DNA of 64,000 bases, taken from Mesorhizobium sp. NFR06 (GTDB lineage: Bacteria > Pseudomonadota > Alphaproteobacteria > Rhizobiales > Rhizobiaceae). Below, piece after piece: positions 1 through 9,695 of this stretch. Location: contig NZ_FOVT01000009.1 of NCBI RefSeq assembly GCF_900115245.1, positions 169,214 to 233,213 on the forward strand, written 5' to 3'. Below the pieces are notes generated by a model. It saw only the letters and a list, made by a program, of their open reading frames with translations, was not told where the DNA came from and did no database searches. The number at the start of each line of letters is the position of its first letter. The first letter of the stretch is position 1. Made by a program: the position numbers and the translations under genes.

Positions 1-354
1 GGGCCAGAAGATGCCGGAATTCACCAGGCGGAAATGCGGCGCGACGATCAGCCGGTCGAGCTGCTGGTCGGTGGTGTTGGCGAGCGCGAAGACGGCCCAG
101 TCGCCGCTCGAGCGCGCGTCATTGGCTTCCACCTCGATGCGCCGCACGATGCCGTCGGGCCCAGGCGCGGTCGAGACCTGGAAATTCTCGCCCTGGTTCC
201 GGTAGATCTCGACGGCTTCCGAAAGGTTGAGCGCCTTGTCGTCGCGCGCGATCTTGATCGGCTCGACCGCAAAAGCCGGCATGGCCGCGAAAAACGTGAC
301 GATGATCGTCATGATGAGGGCGAATAGCGACGCGATTCGCGGAAAATTCGTCAC
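1..354 (-). CDS. Periplasmic sensor protein, N-terminal part only (cut by left edge)
   Basis: The first 118 residues of a protein whose remainder lies left of the window. It starts at a GTG two bases after the stop of the GNAT gene, so the two are probably co-transcribed. Residues 1-29 form a signal peptide or first membrane segment ending in an AFA-type cleavage site. The rest looks like an extracytoplasmic sensing domain (YRNQGENFQV, DWAVFALANTT). From family resemblance I infer the N-terminus of a rhizobial membrane sensor with a 7TM/DISM-like region, often followed by GGDEF/EAL domains. None of those output domains is visible here, so the output function is unproven. Confidence 0.55.
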   Translation of the reverse strand, partial: MTNFPRIASLFALIMTIIVTFFAAMPAFAVEPIKIARDDKALNLSEAVEIYRNQGENFQVSTAPGPDGIVRRIEVEANDARSSGDWAVFALANTTDQQLDRLIVAPHFRLVNSGIFWP

Positions 355-356
355 AG

Positions 357-953
357 TCAGCCCTTCGTTCCATCGCCCGGCGGATCGTCCGCGATCCGGG
401 CGTAGAGGTAGTGATCCTGCCAGATGCCATTGATCCTGAGATAGGATCGCAGCAGTCCTTCGCGCCGGAATCCGGCTTTTTCAAGCACGCGGATCGACCG
501 GGCGTTTTCGGGAATACAGGCAGCTTCGATCCGGTGCAACCGCAGCGTATCGAAGGCAAAGCGCGACACCAGCTTGACCGCCTCGGTCATCAGGCCGCGG
601 CCGCCGAAGCGTTCGCCGATCCAGTAGCCGAGATGCCCGCTCTGCGCGACGCCGTGGCGGATGTTGCCGAGCGTGATGCCGCCGGCAAGCTTGCCGCTCG
701 ATTTTTCGAAGATGAAGAAGGCGATGGCCGTGCCTTGCGCGTAATCCTCGCGGTAGCGGCTGATGCGCAGACGCCAGGCTGTGCGGTCGAGCTCGTCCGG
801 CTGCCAGCGCGGCTCCCAGGGCTCCAGGAAGGCGCGGCTTTCGCCGCGCACCGCCGACCATTCGCGGTAGTCGTTGGTCAAGGGCACGCGCAGCGTGACC
901 TTGTCACCTTTCAGCGCCGGCAGGTCGCGGCGAAAGAAAGGGAGCGCGAACAC
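357..953 (-). CDS. GNAT family N-acetyltransferase, RimJ/RimL-like
   Basis: A 198-residue protein with the RimJ/RimL type of GNAT fold, expected to transfer acetyl from acetyl-CoA to an amine such as a protein N-terminus. The acetyl-CoA loop is RFGGRG at residues 115-120 (R-x-x-G-x-G), and the typical C-terminal helix NARSIRVLEKAGF follows at 150-162. The start is GTG at 953. The gene lies between the M16 peptidase and the partial sensor gene on the same strand. Its upstream gap carries two palindromes (969-1000 and 1021-1065) that may separate its transcription from the peptidase. The substrate cannot be predicted. Confidence 0.85.
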   Translation of the reverse strand: MFALPFFRRDLPALKGDKVTLRVPLTNDYREWSAVRGESRAFLEPWEPRWQPDELDRTAWRLRISRYREDYAQGTAIAFFIFEKSSGKLAGGITLGNIRHGVAQSGHLGYWIGERFGGRGLMTEAVKLVSRFAFDTLRLHRIEAACIPENARSIRVLEKAGFRREGLLRSYLRINGIWQDHYLYARIADDPPGDGTKG

Positions 954-968
954 GGCGCTTGTTCTAAC

Positions 969-1000
969 CAGATATTCGTGGGATGCCCCACGAATATCTG
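969..1000. repeat. Perfect 14-bp inverted repeat, 4-base loop
   Basis: CAGATATTCGTGGG at 969-982 and its exact reverse complement at 987-1000 flank the loop ATGC. It lies just upstream of the GNAT start. No T-run follows on either strand, so an ordinary Rho-independent terminator is unlikely. An operator, an mRNA-processing hairpin or a repeat-element arm are possible. Confidence 0.8.
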
Positions 1001-1012
1001 CCTAGATTCCCT

Positions 1013-1067
1013 GGTTTCTCGCAGGTTCGGATCGCAAAACCGTGGGACACTTTTGCGGAACCTGCTT
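1013..1067 (-). repeat. Dispersed rhizobial palindromic repeat, variant copy
   Basis: An imperfect hairpin with outer arms GCAGGTTC (1021-1028) and GAACCTGC (1058-1065) and inner arms GCAAAA (1034-1039) and TTTTGC (1051-1056). Read on the minus strand, its core AAAAGTGT-NNN-ACGGTTTT matches the repeats at 15815-15866 and 55515-55565. The arm bases differ but remain paired. It sits between the M16 peptidase stop and the GNAT gene. Confidence 0.65.
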
Positions 1068-1071
1068 AGGG

Positions 1072-2364
1072 TCAGACGGCGAGCCGGCGGGCAGTGGTCT
1101 GCGGGCCCGCAAGCGATTCGAGGATCGCCTCGTAGGGTGCAAGCGTGCCCACGGGGCCGACCGCGGTAAGCGTCGGCTTGGTCGAGAACAGCCGCGAGGA
1201 AAGGTCGGTCAGCCGCTCGATAGTCAGCGCCGAAAGCCGCTCCATCAATTCCTCCTTGGCGATCGGCCGCCCGAACAACAGCAGCTGCCGGGCAATCTGC
1301 GAGGCGCGGCTGGCCGGGCTTTCGGCCGACATGATGAGGCCGGCGCGGTACTGCGCCCGCGCCCGGTCGAGCTCATCCTGTTGGATGCTCTCGCCGGCCT
1401 TCTGCAATTCGTCGATGATCACCGGCACCAGCTTGGCGATGTCGCTCTGCCCGGTCGCGGCGTGTACGCCGAAGATGCCGGTGTCGGAAAAACCCCAGTG
1501 GAAGGCATAGACCGAGTAACAGAGGCCGCGCTTCTCGCGCACTTCCTGGAACAGCCTCGACGACATGCCGCCGCCGAGAATCATCGACAGCACCTGCGAG
1601 GCATAGAAATCGCGCACATGGTAGGCGCGGCCCTCGAAGCCGAGCACGATCTGCGCGTCCATCAGGTCGCGGTTCTCGCGGAAGTCGCCGCCGACATATT
1701 GCGCATATTGCGGGATGTTGCCCGCCGCCTTGGCGCGGAAGCCGCCGAGCTGCTTCTCGACCTCGCGCACGAAATTGTCGTGCTTGACGTCGCCCGCGGC
1801 CACGATCACCATCCGCTCTGCGTCGTATTGCCGCTCGATGAAGCTGTGCAGCTGTTTGGAGGTGAAGGATTTGACCGTCTCCGGCGTGCCCAGGATCGAG
1901 CGGCCGATGGTCTGATGGCGGAAGGCTGTTTCGGTGAAGCGGTCGAAGACGACGTCGTCGGGCGTGTCGTGAGCGGCGCCGATCTCTTGCAGGATCACAT
2001 GCTGCTCGCGCTCGAGCTCGTCGGGGTCGAACTCCGACTCCTGGAGGATGTCGGCCAGGATATCGACCGCCAGCGGCACGTCGTCGGAGAGCACCCTGGC
2101 ATAGTAGGAGGTCGTCTCGACGCTGGTGGCGGCGTTGATCTCGCCGCCGACATTCTCGATTTCCGAGGCGATCTCGAAGGCGCTGCGGCGCTTCGTGCCC
2201 TTGAACGCCATGTGCTCGAGCAGATGGGCCATGCCATGCTCTTCGTCACGTTCGTTGCGGGCTCCCGACTTCACCCAGGCACCAAGGGCAACCGATTCGA
2301 TACTTGGAAGGGTTTCGGTGGCGACTGTCAGGCCGTTCGACAGACGGCTTACCTCAACACCCAT
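1072..2364 (-). CDS. M16 family zinc metallopeptidase (processing peptidase-like)
   Basis: A 430-residue single-unit M16 protease related to mitochondrial processing peptidase. The inverted zinc motif HLLEH is at residues 47-51 (ligands H47 and H51, catalytic E50). The distal glutamate ligand lies about 76 residues later in ILQEI (E127). The family glycine-rich loop GGGMSSRLFQ occurs in the C-terminal half. I chose the ATG at 2364 (MGVEVSRLSNG) because homology starts there and thrC ends 14 bases upstream; a longer frame would run into thrC. The thrC-M16 order is common in Rhizobiales. No signal peptide is seen, so it is probably cytoplasmic. Confidence 0.9.
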   Translation of the reverse strand: MGVEVSRLSNGLTVATETLPSIESVALGAWVKSGARNERDEEHGMAHLLEHMAFKGTKRRSAFEIASEIENVGGEINAATSVETTSYYARVLSDDVPLAVDILADILQESEFDPDELEREQHVILQEIGAAHDTPDDVVFDRFTETAFRHQTIGRSILGTPETVKSFTSKQLHSFIERQYDAERMVIVAAGDVKHDNFVREVEKQLGGFRAKAAGNIPQYAQYVGGDFRENRDLMDAQIVLGFEGRAYHVRDFYASQVLSMILGGGMSSRLFQEVREKRGLCYSVYAFHWGFSDTGIFGVHAATGQSDIAKLVPVIIDELQKAGESIQQDELDRARAQYRAGLIMSAESPASRASQIARQLLLFGRPIAKEELMERLSALTIERLTDLSSRLFSTKPTLTAVGPVGTLAPYEAILESLAGPQTTARRLAV

Positions 2365-2378
2365 ATGGCAAGTACTCC

Positions 2379-3776
2379 CTAGCGCGCCGCCCGCGAGTGG
2401 CGGTTCACGTAATCTTCCACCATTTTCAAGTCGGATGGAAGTATCGTGTATTTTTCGTCGGCTGTCATCAAGCCGCCTAGCCATGCGGGTAGGACGGGAG
2501 CGATGCCGCTGGCGGCTTCCACCGCGGCCGGGAACTTCGCCGGATGCGCGGTGCCGAGCACCACCATGGGAACCGCGCCGGAAGCGTGGGCGGCCGCGAC
2601 GCGCACGGCAGCGGCCGTATGCGGGTCGAGCAGGTAGTTGCTCGCTTCGTACGTCGCGCGGATGGTCGAGGTGACGTTGCCGACGGTCGCGCGGCCGGCG
2701 TCGAATTCGGCGCGGATGCGCGCCAGTTGATCGGCGTCGATGGTGAAGGCGCCGGACTGCTTCAGCCCGTTCATGTAGCGCCTCACCGTCTCCGCGTTGC
2801 GGCCGGACGCTTCGAACAGCAGCCGCTCGAAATTCGACGAGACCTGGATATCCATCGATGGCGAGGTGGTCGCGAACACGCCCTTGGTGCGATATTCGCC
2901 GCTCGCAAGCGTGCGTGCCAGGATATCGTTGTCATTGGTGGCGATGATCAGCCGCTCGATCGGCAAACCCATGCGTTTGGCGGCGTAACCGGCGAAAATA
3001 TCGCCGAAATTGCCGGTCGGCACGGTGAAGGAGACCGGCCGGTCCGGCGCGCCGAGCGACAGCGCCGACGAGAAATAATAGACGATCTGGGCCATGATGC
3101 GGGCCCAGTTGATCGAATTGACGCCCGACAGCGACACACGGTCGCGGAAGCCGTGATCGTTGAACATGTCCTTCACCAGGCCCTGGCAATCGTCGAAATT
3201 GCCTTCGATCGCCAGCGCATGGACGTTGGTGCCCTTCGATGTCGTCATCTGTCGCTGCTGCACCGGCGAGACCTTGCCGTGCGGGAATAGGATGAAGATG
3301 TCGGTGCGGTCGCGGCCGGCAAAAGCGTCGATCGCAGCCCCGCCGGTGTCGCCGGAAGTGGCGCCGACGATGGTGGCTCGCTGGCCGCGCTCGGCGAGCG
3401 TATGGTCCATCAGCCGCGCGAGCAACTGCATCGCCACGTCCTTGAAGGCCAGCGTCGGGCCGTGGAAGAGCTCGAGGATGAAAGTGTTCTTCCCCGTCTG
3501 CACCAGCGGGCAGACGGCCTCGTGCCGGAACGTTGCGTAGGCTTGGCGCGCCAGCCGCTCGAAGACGGGCGCCGCGATCTCGCCGCCCAGGAACGGCGTC
3601 AGCACGCGAATGGCGAGGTCCGGATAGGCGAGGCCGCGCATGGCGCGGATGTCGGCGGCCGAGAACTGCGGCCATTCGCGCGGCACGTAAAGCCCGCCGT
3701 CGCGCGCCAGCCCGGCCAGCACCGCGTCGGAAAATCCAAGCACGGGCGCATCCCCGCGGGTACTCACATATTGCAT
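2379..3776 (-). CDS. thrC: Threonine synthase
   Basis: A 465-residue PLP enzyme converting O-phospho-L-homoserine to L-threonine, the last step of threonine synthesis. The PLP-binding lysine is K112 in the motif LAFKD, and the pocket sequence ATSGDTGGAA follows. Length fits proteobacterial ThrC. The start MQYVSTRGDAP is preferred over an upstream methionine 12 codons earlier, because this is where ThrC proteins usually begin. It is the first gene of a minus-strand unit that continues into the M16 peptidase. The 128-bp divergent gap to the lipoprotein gene should carry its promoter. Confidence 0.95.
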   Translation of the reverse strand: MQYVSTRGDAPVLGFSDAVLAGLARDGGLYVPREWPQFSAADIRAMRGLAYPDLAIRVLTPFLGGEIAAPVFERLARQAYATFRHEAVCPLVQTGKNTFILELFHGPTLAFKDVAMQLLARLMDHTLAERGQRATIVGATSGDTGGAAIDAFAGRDRTDIFILFPHGKVSPVQQRQMTTSKGTNVHALAIEGNFDDCQGLVKDMFNDHGFRDRVSLSGVNSINWARIMAQIVYYFSSALSLGAPDRPVSFTVPTGNFGDIFAGYAAKRMGLPIERLIIATNDNDILARTLASGEYRTKGVFATTSPSMDIQVSSNFERLLFEASGRNAETVRRYMNGLKQSGAFTIDADQLARIRAEFDAGRATVGNVTSTIRATYEASNYLLDPHTAAAVRVAAAHASGAVPMVVLGTAHPAKFPAAVEAASGIAPVLPAWLGGLMTADEKYTILPSDLKMVEDYVNRHSRAAR

Positions 3777-3904
3777 CGTAAAAGGCCCATTGCTGCCGGT
3801 CGCGTCATCCACGGCAATTGGTTAATTTTCCCAGTTGGCTCAGTCGCATTTTTGCCGCGCGGTTGCTATACGTCACCGGCTTTGTGAGAGGGAAGTGCAG
3901 TTTC

Positions 3905-4642
3905 ATGGCGTTTTATTCGGTCGACCGTCGTTTTGTCGCGGGTCTGGCGCTCGCCGGCTTTATGCTTGCCGTCGCCGGTTGCCAATCGAGCGACAATGGC
4001 ATCCTGAACCTCGGTTTCGGCAAGAAGGATCCTACCGCGCCGCCTCCGCCGCAGGATCCCAAGATCCTCGCCAGCCAGTTGCAGGCCTATTGTCCGAAAG
4101 TGACGCTGCGCGACGGCACCGCCTACTTCAACACCTATGCCAGGGGCGCGAAGCCCAAGAAAAAGAAGGGCGACGCCGCGGCGGACGCGCAAGCTACGGC
4201 CGAGGCCGCGGCCGCCCAGACCGGGCCCAACGGCCAGCCCGTCGATCCCGATCACGATCCGTCCAAGATCATCTACCAGGCCTCGATTTCGGACGTGACG
4301 CGCGATTGCACCCATGCCAACGGCCAATTGTCGATGAAGATCGCCGTTGCCGGCAAGGTCGTGCCAGGTCCGATGTTTGCGCCCGGAACCGTCACCATGC
4401 CGATCCGCATTGCGGTTCAACATGGCAACGACGTGCTCTATTCGCAACTCCATCAATACCAGGTGCAGGTCACCGATCCCTCGGCCGCAACCCAGTTCGT
4501 CTTCACCGATGCCAATGTCGTGGTGCCGGAGCCGACCGCGAAGGACTACCAGGCCTATGCCGGCTATGACGAGAACACGCCCGCCGCTTCGGCGGACAAG
4601 TCGAAAGGCAAGAGGAAGAAGCGCGCTCCGGCTACGAACTGA
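3905..4642 (+). CDS. Putative lipoprotein of unknown function
   Basis: A 245-residue protein with an N-terminal hydrophobic stretch ending in the lipobox AVAGC (cysteine near residue 26), so it is probably lipidated and anchored in the periplasm. A proline run (APPPPQDP) follows, then a lysine/alanine-rich linker around residues 80-105 and a C-terminal lysine/arginine-rich tail. The ATG at 3905 has an AGAGGGAAG ribosome-binding region upstream and starts a proper signal peptide; an earlier in-frame methionine at 3818 would bury it. No enzymatic motif is seen. It is divergent from thrC. Confidence 0.75.
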   Translation: MAFYSVDRRFVAGLALAGFMLAVAGCQSSDNGILNLGFGKKDPTAPPPPQDPKILASQLQAYCPKVTLRDGTAYFNTYARGAKPKKKKGDAAADAQATAEAAAAQTGPNGQPVDPDHDPSKIIYQASISDVTRDCTHANGQLSMKIAVAGKVVPGPMFAPGTVTMPIRIAVQHGNDVLYSQLHQYQVQVTDPSAATQFVFTDANVVVPEPTAKDYQAYAGYDENTPAASADKSKGKRKKRAPATN

Positions 4643-4694
4643 GCACGCCCGGGAAACATCCGCATATCACCGGCGAACCCTGCAGTTCGTCGGG

Positions 4695-6257
4695 CTATTC
4701 CAGCAACCCGGCGCGTTGCAGCGCGCTGCCAAGAGCCTCCGCGAGCGCGGGCGCGCAATTCACGCCTGCAAACTGGCGGCTGTAGCGAAAGGCAGGCTGA
4801 AGCTCGATCACGCGAGCGGCGGCCGCCCTGGCTTCGTCCAATCTGCCAAGCTTGGCGAGCGCGGCGGCCAATTGTACATAGGTGATACTATGCGCCGGAT
4901 TGGCCTGGACGGACTTGTAGGCAGCACGGCAGGCTTCTTCGTAACGGCCGCGCAGCAAATGGCTCATCGCTTGCGCATCAAATGCGGCCCAGGCCCAGGA
5001 ATCGAAGGGGCTTAGCCGGATGCCTTGCTCGCTCCATTCTATGGCGCGCTCCGCTTCGCCGCTCCATCCGAGCATGACGCTGCCGAGAATGTAGGTCAGC
5101 GCCGATGACGGACTGATGGCGAGGGCGGCTTCCAATGCCGCGAACGCAGCGGCGCGATCATGCGCATCCATTCCGATGGAAAAGCCGGCCCATGTCAGGG
5201 CGAGCGCATCATCTTGTCCATGGACGAGGGCCGACCTGGCATGGCGGATCGAAGACGCACGGTTGATCTCTTGCAGGCCGGCCCGAAGGAACAGGCAATG
5301 GTGGCACATCGCGGCATTGCCATGCGCCAGCGCATAGGCTGGTTCGAGTGTGATCGCGCGGTCGAGAAGCGCCAGCGCCCTGGCTACTTGCGCCGGCATC
5401 CCAGAATCCACGTCAGGCTGGGCCTGCAGCACGAGATCGTAGGCATCGAGACTGTCGGGGCGCTTGCGCCTGACACGTTCGATCTCGGCTTTCCGCACGC
5501 TTGGCGCAATCGCGCCCACTGCTGCCAGCGCGATCTCGTCTTGAAGCGCAAAGATGTCGTCGGAACTGCGGTCGTAGCGCTCGGCCCAGACATGCGCGCC
5601 GGTAGACGCGTCGATCATCTGCGTGGTGACACGTACGCGACCGCCGGCCTTGCGCACACTGCCTTCGAGGACATAGCGAACGCCAAGCTCGCGGCCGATC
5701 TGCTTTACGTCGACGGCGCGACCCCTGTAGGCGAAGGTCGAGTGTCGGGCGATGACGAACAGCCATTTGATACGTGCCAGGCCTGTGATGATGTCGTCGA
5801 CCATCCCGTCGGCAAAGTAGTCCTGCTGCGGATCGCCGCTTAGGTTCGAGAAGGGCAGGACCGCGACGGAGGGTTTCTCAGGCAAGCTCGGCGCCGACGC
5901 GGTGCGGGCGGCGGCCGAGGCATCGGGAACGTCCGTGGCGACGGCCGGTCCGACATAGCGATAGCCGCGGCGCGGCAACGTCTCGATCCAGTTCGCGACG
6001 TTCGCCGCCTCGGCCAGCACCCGGCGCAGGGCTGCGATCTGAACCGTCAGATTGTTATCGGCAACCGCAAGCCCGCCCCAGCCGGCCTCGATCAACGCGT
6101 CCTTGGACACTGGTACGCCGGCGTTCTGGATCAGCAGCCGCAGCAGTGCGACGGCACGCTGCCCAAGCATGGTCGGCTCGGTGCCGTAAAAGAGAATGCC
6201 CACCTCCGGTTCGAGGCGGAACGGGCCGAACTGGTAGAGGCCGCCCCTGACTGTCAT
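4695..6257 (-). CDS. Winged-helix regulator with TolB-like and TPR domains
   Basis: A 520-residue protein. Residues 5-105 form an OmpR/CadC-type winged helix (LLRLLIQNAGVPVSKDALIE and ETLPRRGYRYVG). Residues 130-255 form a TolB-like domain starting PSVAVLPFSNLSGDP, as found in transcriptional regulators fused to adenylate-cyclase-type accessory domains. The remainder consists of TPR-like helical repeats. No transmembrane helix follows the winged helix, so unlike CadC it is probably cytoplasmic. It is divergent from the cupin gene, 109 bp apart, and may regulate it. The signal sensed is unknown. Confidence 0.8.
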   Translation of the reverse strand: MTVRGGLYQFGPFRLEPEVGILFYGTEPTMLGQRAVALLRLLIQNAGVPVSKDALIEAGWGGLAVADNNLTVQIAALRRVLAEAANVANWIETLPRRGYRYVGPAVATDVPDASAAARTASAPSLPEKPSVAVLPFSNLSGDPQQDYFADGMVDDIITGLARIKWLFVIARHSTFAYRGRAVDVKQIGRELGVRYVLEGSVRKAGGRVRVTTQMIDASTGAHVWAERYDRSSDDIFALQDEIALAAVGAIAPSVRKAEIERVRRKRPDSLDAYDLVLQAQPDVDSGMPAQVARALALLDRAITLEPAYALAHGNAAMCHHCLFLRAGLQEINRASSIRHARSALVHGQDDALALTWAGFSIGMDAHDRAAAFAALEAALAISPSSALTYILGSVMLGWSGEAERAIEWSEQGIRLSPFDSWAWAAFDAQAMSHLLRGRYEEACRAAYKSVQANPAHSITYVQLAAALAKLGRLDEARAAAARVIELQPAFRYSRQFAGVNCAPALAEALGSALQRAGLLE

Positions 6258-6366
6258 TCGCGTCTTTTAGCAAATTTTTGGGAACGGATTCACGACTTTC
6301 CGGCATGGACGGATCGATGTTGCGCGAACGCTTGCCGGAAACAAGCGCCTGTCAGAGGAGGATCAT

Positions 6367-6828
6367 ATGAGCGCTGATGCCGTCATCCGCATGCCTGACG
6401 AGAAGAAAGGCGTCATGCTGCGCGGCCATCCAATGGCTTTCCTCGTCACCGATGAAAATACCAGGCATACGAGCATGTTCGACTGGACGATACCGCCGGA
6501 GTTCGCCACCGGGCGGCATGTTCACCGGGTGCAGGAGGAAACCTTTTACCTGCTCGAGGGCGAGTGTGAATGGCATGTCGGCGCGAAGACGATCCGGGCT
6601 ACGCCGGGGACCTTTCTGTTCATCCCGCCGGGAGTGCCGCACAACATCACGAATGTCAGCGAGAAGCCTGCGCGCGTGCTGATGACCGTTTCTCCACCTG
6701 GCCACGAGCATTATTTCGAGGAGCTCGCCAAACTTGCGGCGCAGGGTGCGCCGGATCCTAAAGCGCTCGCCGATCTGCGAAACCGCTACGACACCGACCA
6801 GCTGTCGACGCTGACAACGCGCTCTTAG
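6367..6828 (+). CDS. Cupin domain protein
   Basis: A 153-residue single-domain cupin. Motif 1 is seen as GRHVHRVQEETFYLLEGE, with histidines and a glutamate placed as metal ligands, and motif 2 as GTFLFIPPGVPHNITN. It probably binds a divalent metal and acts as a small-molecule dioxygenase, isomerase or quercetinase-like protein. A strong ribosome-binding site, GAGGAGG, lies just before the ATG. The divergent TolB/TPR regulator is a plausible controller. The substrate cannot be inferred. Confidence 0.8.
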   Translation: MSADAVIRMPDEKKGVMLRGHPMAFLVTDENTRHTSMFDWTIPPEFATGRHVHRVQEETFYLLEGECEWHVGAKTIRATPGTFLFIPPGVPHNITNVSEKPARVLMTVSPPGHEHYFEELAKLAAQGAPDPKALADLRNRYDTDQLSTLTTRS

Positions 6829-6843
6829 CCAGGTCCTTGGGCT

Positions 6844-7533
6844 CTAAGCGTCTTCCGACCACTCCGAAAGCGCCGCGATCGTGCTGTTGAGTTCCGCCCA
6901 GCGCCGGATGACCGTTTCGGCACCGGCCTCGGTCAACGCGTCGGCATGGCCCGGATAGCTGTGGGCGGCGCCGGTGAAGCCGATGACGCGCATGCCGGCC
7001 GCCCTCGCGCCGTGGACGCCGTGTACGGAATCCTCGATGACGAAAGTGTTCTTCGGATTGGCGCCCAACTTTTCGGCGGCGTAGAGGAACACGTCCGGCG
7101 CCGGCTTGGTCTTCTTGCTGGGGATATCGAGGCCGGAAAAGATGCGGCCGGCGAAAAATGGCAGCAGGCGCACCTTCTCCAGCATGAATTCGACCCGATC
7201 GGTGCGCGAATTGGAGCAGACTGCGCGCGGCGCGGTGACGGCGGCGACCGCCTCGCGGGCGCCGTCGATGATGCGCACGTCTGCGCGCAGCTTGCGGTCG
7301 ACCAGTTCCTCGGCGCGGTCGATCAGCGAGGCTTGGAACGGGATTTGCGACTTCTCCTCGACCCGCATCAGAATGTCCTTGAAGGTCAGCCCGGCATAGG
7401 TCTCGGCAAGCTCTTCGGCCGAGATTTCGAACCCCGCCGACGTCAGCAGCTCGGACTCGACGCGCGCGGCGACGATTTCGGAATCGACGAGCACGCCGTC
7501 GCAATCGAAAATGACAAGGTCTGGCTGGGGCAT
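6844..7533 (-). CDS. HAD superfamily hydrolase, phosphoglycolate phosphatase-like
   Basis: A 229-residue HAD hydrolase with motif I FDCDGVLVDSE (nucleophile D10, D12), a helical cap domain, motif III lysine in KKTKPAPDVFL, and motif IV VIEDSVHGV. This is the beta-phosphoglucomutase/phosphoglycolate phosphatase branch. The ATG at 7533 begins the beta strand of motif I; a longer frame upstream has no homology and was rejected. It converges with the cupin gene 15 bp away. The substrate is probably a small sugar phosphate. Confidence 0.85.
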   Translation of the reverse strand: MPQPDLVIFDCDGVLVDSEIVAARVESELLTSAGFEISAEELAETYAGLTFKDILMRVEEKSQIPFQASLIDRAEELVDRKLRADVRIIDGAREAVAAVTAPRAVCSNSRTDRVEFMLEKVRLLPFFAGRIFSGLDIPSKKTKPAPDVFLYAAEKLGANPKNTFVIEDSVHGVHGARAAGMRVIGFTGAAHSYPGHADALTEAGAETVIRRWAELNSTIAALSEWSEDA

Positions 7534-7683
7534 GGCAATCCGAAAAAACACTGGGAAGGCGTGGCGGCTCAAGCGGGGCGGCATACACCAATGGGCCGGC
7601 CTTCGCAAACCGCGTGAACCCGGCAGCCGGCCTTCACCGAATGTTTACGCTGATCGGTAACCATAACAGCCAGTAAACCGTAA

Positions 7684-8837
<1,154 letters not shown>

Positions 8838-8838
<1 letters not shown>

Positions 8839-8882
8839 TCAATTACAGGAAAACTGCGCGGCGGCTTTCCGTCTGGAATTCG
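8838..8882 (+). repeat. Degenerate copy of the dispersed palindromic repeat
   Basis: The sequence just after the ccrM stop follows the pattern CAATT-CAGGAAAA-...-GGCTTTCCGTC-GGAATT of the better copy at 15815-15866. Several arm bases are mismatched. It lies in the convergent gap between ccrM and a HAD hydrolase gene. Confidence 0.55.
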
Positions 8883-8888
8883 GAACAG

Positions 8889-8922
8889 GCGGTTCGGCGC
8901 TTCCATGGACTCGCCGAACCGC
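8889..8922. terminator. Strong hairpin, possible bidirectional terminator
   Basis: A perfect 11-bp stem, GCGGTTCGGCG (8889-8899) with CGCCGAACCGC (8912-8922), and a 12-base loop. It lies between two convergent genes. A short palindrome TCTTGAATCAAGA follows. No clean T-run is present, so termination is an inference from position and stem strength. Confidence 0.5.
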
Positions 8923-8964
8923 TCTTGAATCAAGACTTCAACGGATCGCTGCAAGCGATTCAGA

Positions 8965-9576
8965 TCAAGCCGTAATCCCGAACCATTCAAGGTCCGCTTT
9001 AAGCGTCTTGGCGTCGGTGAACAGCACCGCCTGCCAGCCGGCGGCCTTGGCGCCGTCGACATTCTTCTGGCTGTCGTCGATGAACAATGTGGCTGATGGC
9101 TCGAGGCCGAATGCGGCCACGTGATGGTCGTAGATGGCGCGGTCGGGCTTGATCTGGTGGATGTCGGCCGACACCGTCACGCCGCGCGGTCGGTTGAGGA
9201 AGTCGAAACGTTGCCGCGCTTCGGCAAGCGTGTCGGCGGCAAAGTTGGTCAGCATGGTTACATCGTGGCCGCTCTCGATCAGGCCAACCATGATGGCGAC
9301 GCTGTCCTCATAGGCATGCGGCACCATCTCATGCCAATGGCGGCGGAAATTGCGGATGTTTTCCGCGTGATCGGGATGTTCGGCGATCAACAGCGCTTCC
9401 GCCTCCTGCCATGGTCGGCCGCGGTCCTGTTCGATGTTCCAATCATGCGTGCAGACATTGTCGAAGAACCACCTTCGCTCTTCGGCGTCCGGAATGAGGC
9501 GGCTGAACGGGATATTGGGATCGTAGTGGATCAGCACCCGGCCGATGTCGAACACGATGTGGCGGATTTCGGTCAT
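8965..9576 (-). CDS. HAD family hydrolase (haloacid dehalogenase/phosphatase type)
   Basis: A 203-residue HAD-IA protein. Motif I is VFDIGRVLIHYD with nucleophile D10; the second acidic residue is replaced by glycine (D-I-G), as in the YihX/dehalogenase-like branch. Motif II is MLTNFA, the lysine is in IKPDRAIYDHH, and motif IV is LFIDDSQKN. The ATG at 9576 begins MTEIRHIVFD, directly before the first beta strand. It is convergent with ccrM and separated from mutY by about 120 bp. Substrate unknown. Confidence 0.85.
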   Translation of the reverse strand: MTEIRHIVFDIGRVLIHYDPNIPFSRLIPDAEERRWFFDNVCTHDWNIEQDRGRPWQEAEALLIAEHPDHAENIRNFRRHWHEMVPHAYEDSVAIMVGLIESGHDVTMLTNFAADTLAEARQRFDFLNRPRGVTVSADIHQIKPDRAIYDHHVAAFGLEPSATLFIDDSQKNVDGAKAAGWQAVLFTDAKTLKADLEWFGITA

Positions 9577-9695
9577 TGCGGTCCTTTCAATGCGGGCGTT
9601 GCATTTTGGCGCATGCCGCCCAAAAGTGCGCAGCCGTCTTGGGATAACGACCTGCACAAAACAAACGATCCAAAGCGCGTTGCGGCGTGATCACG

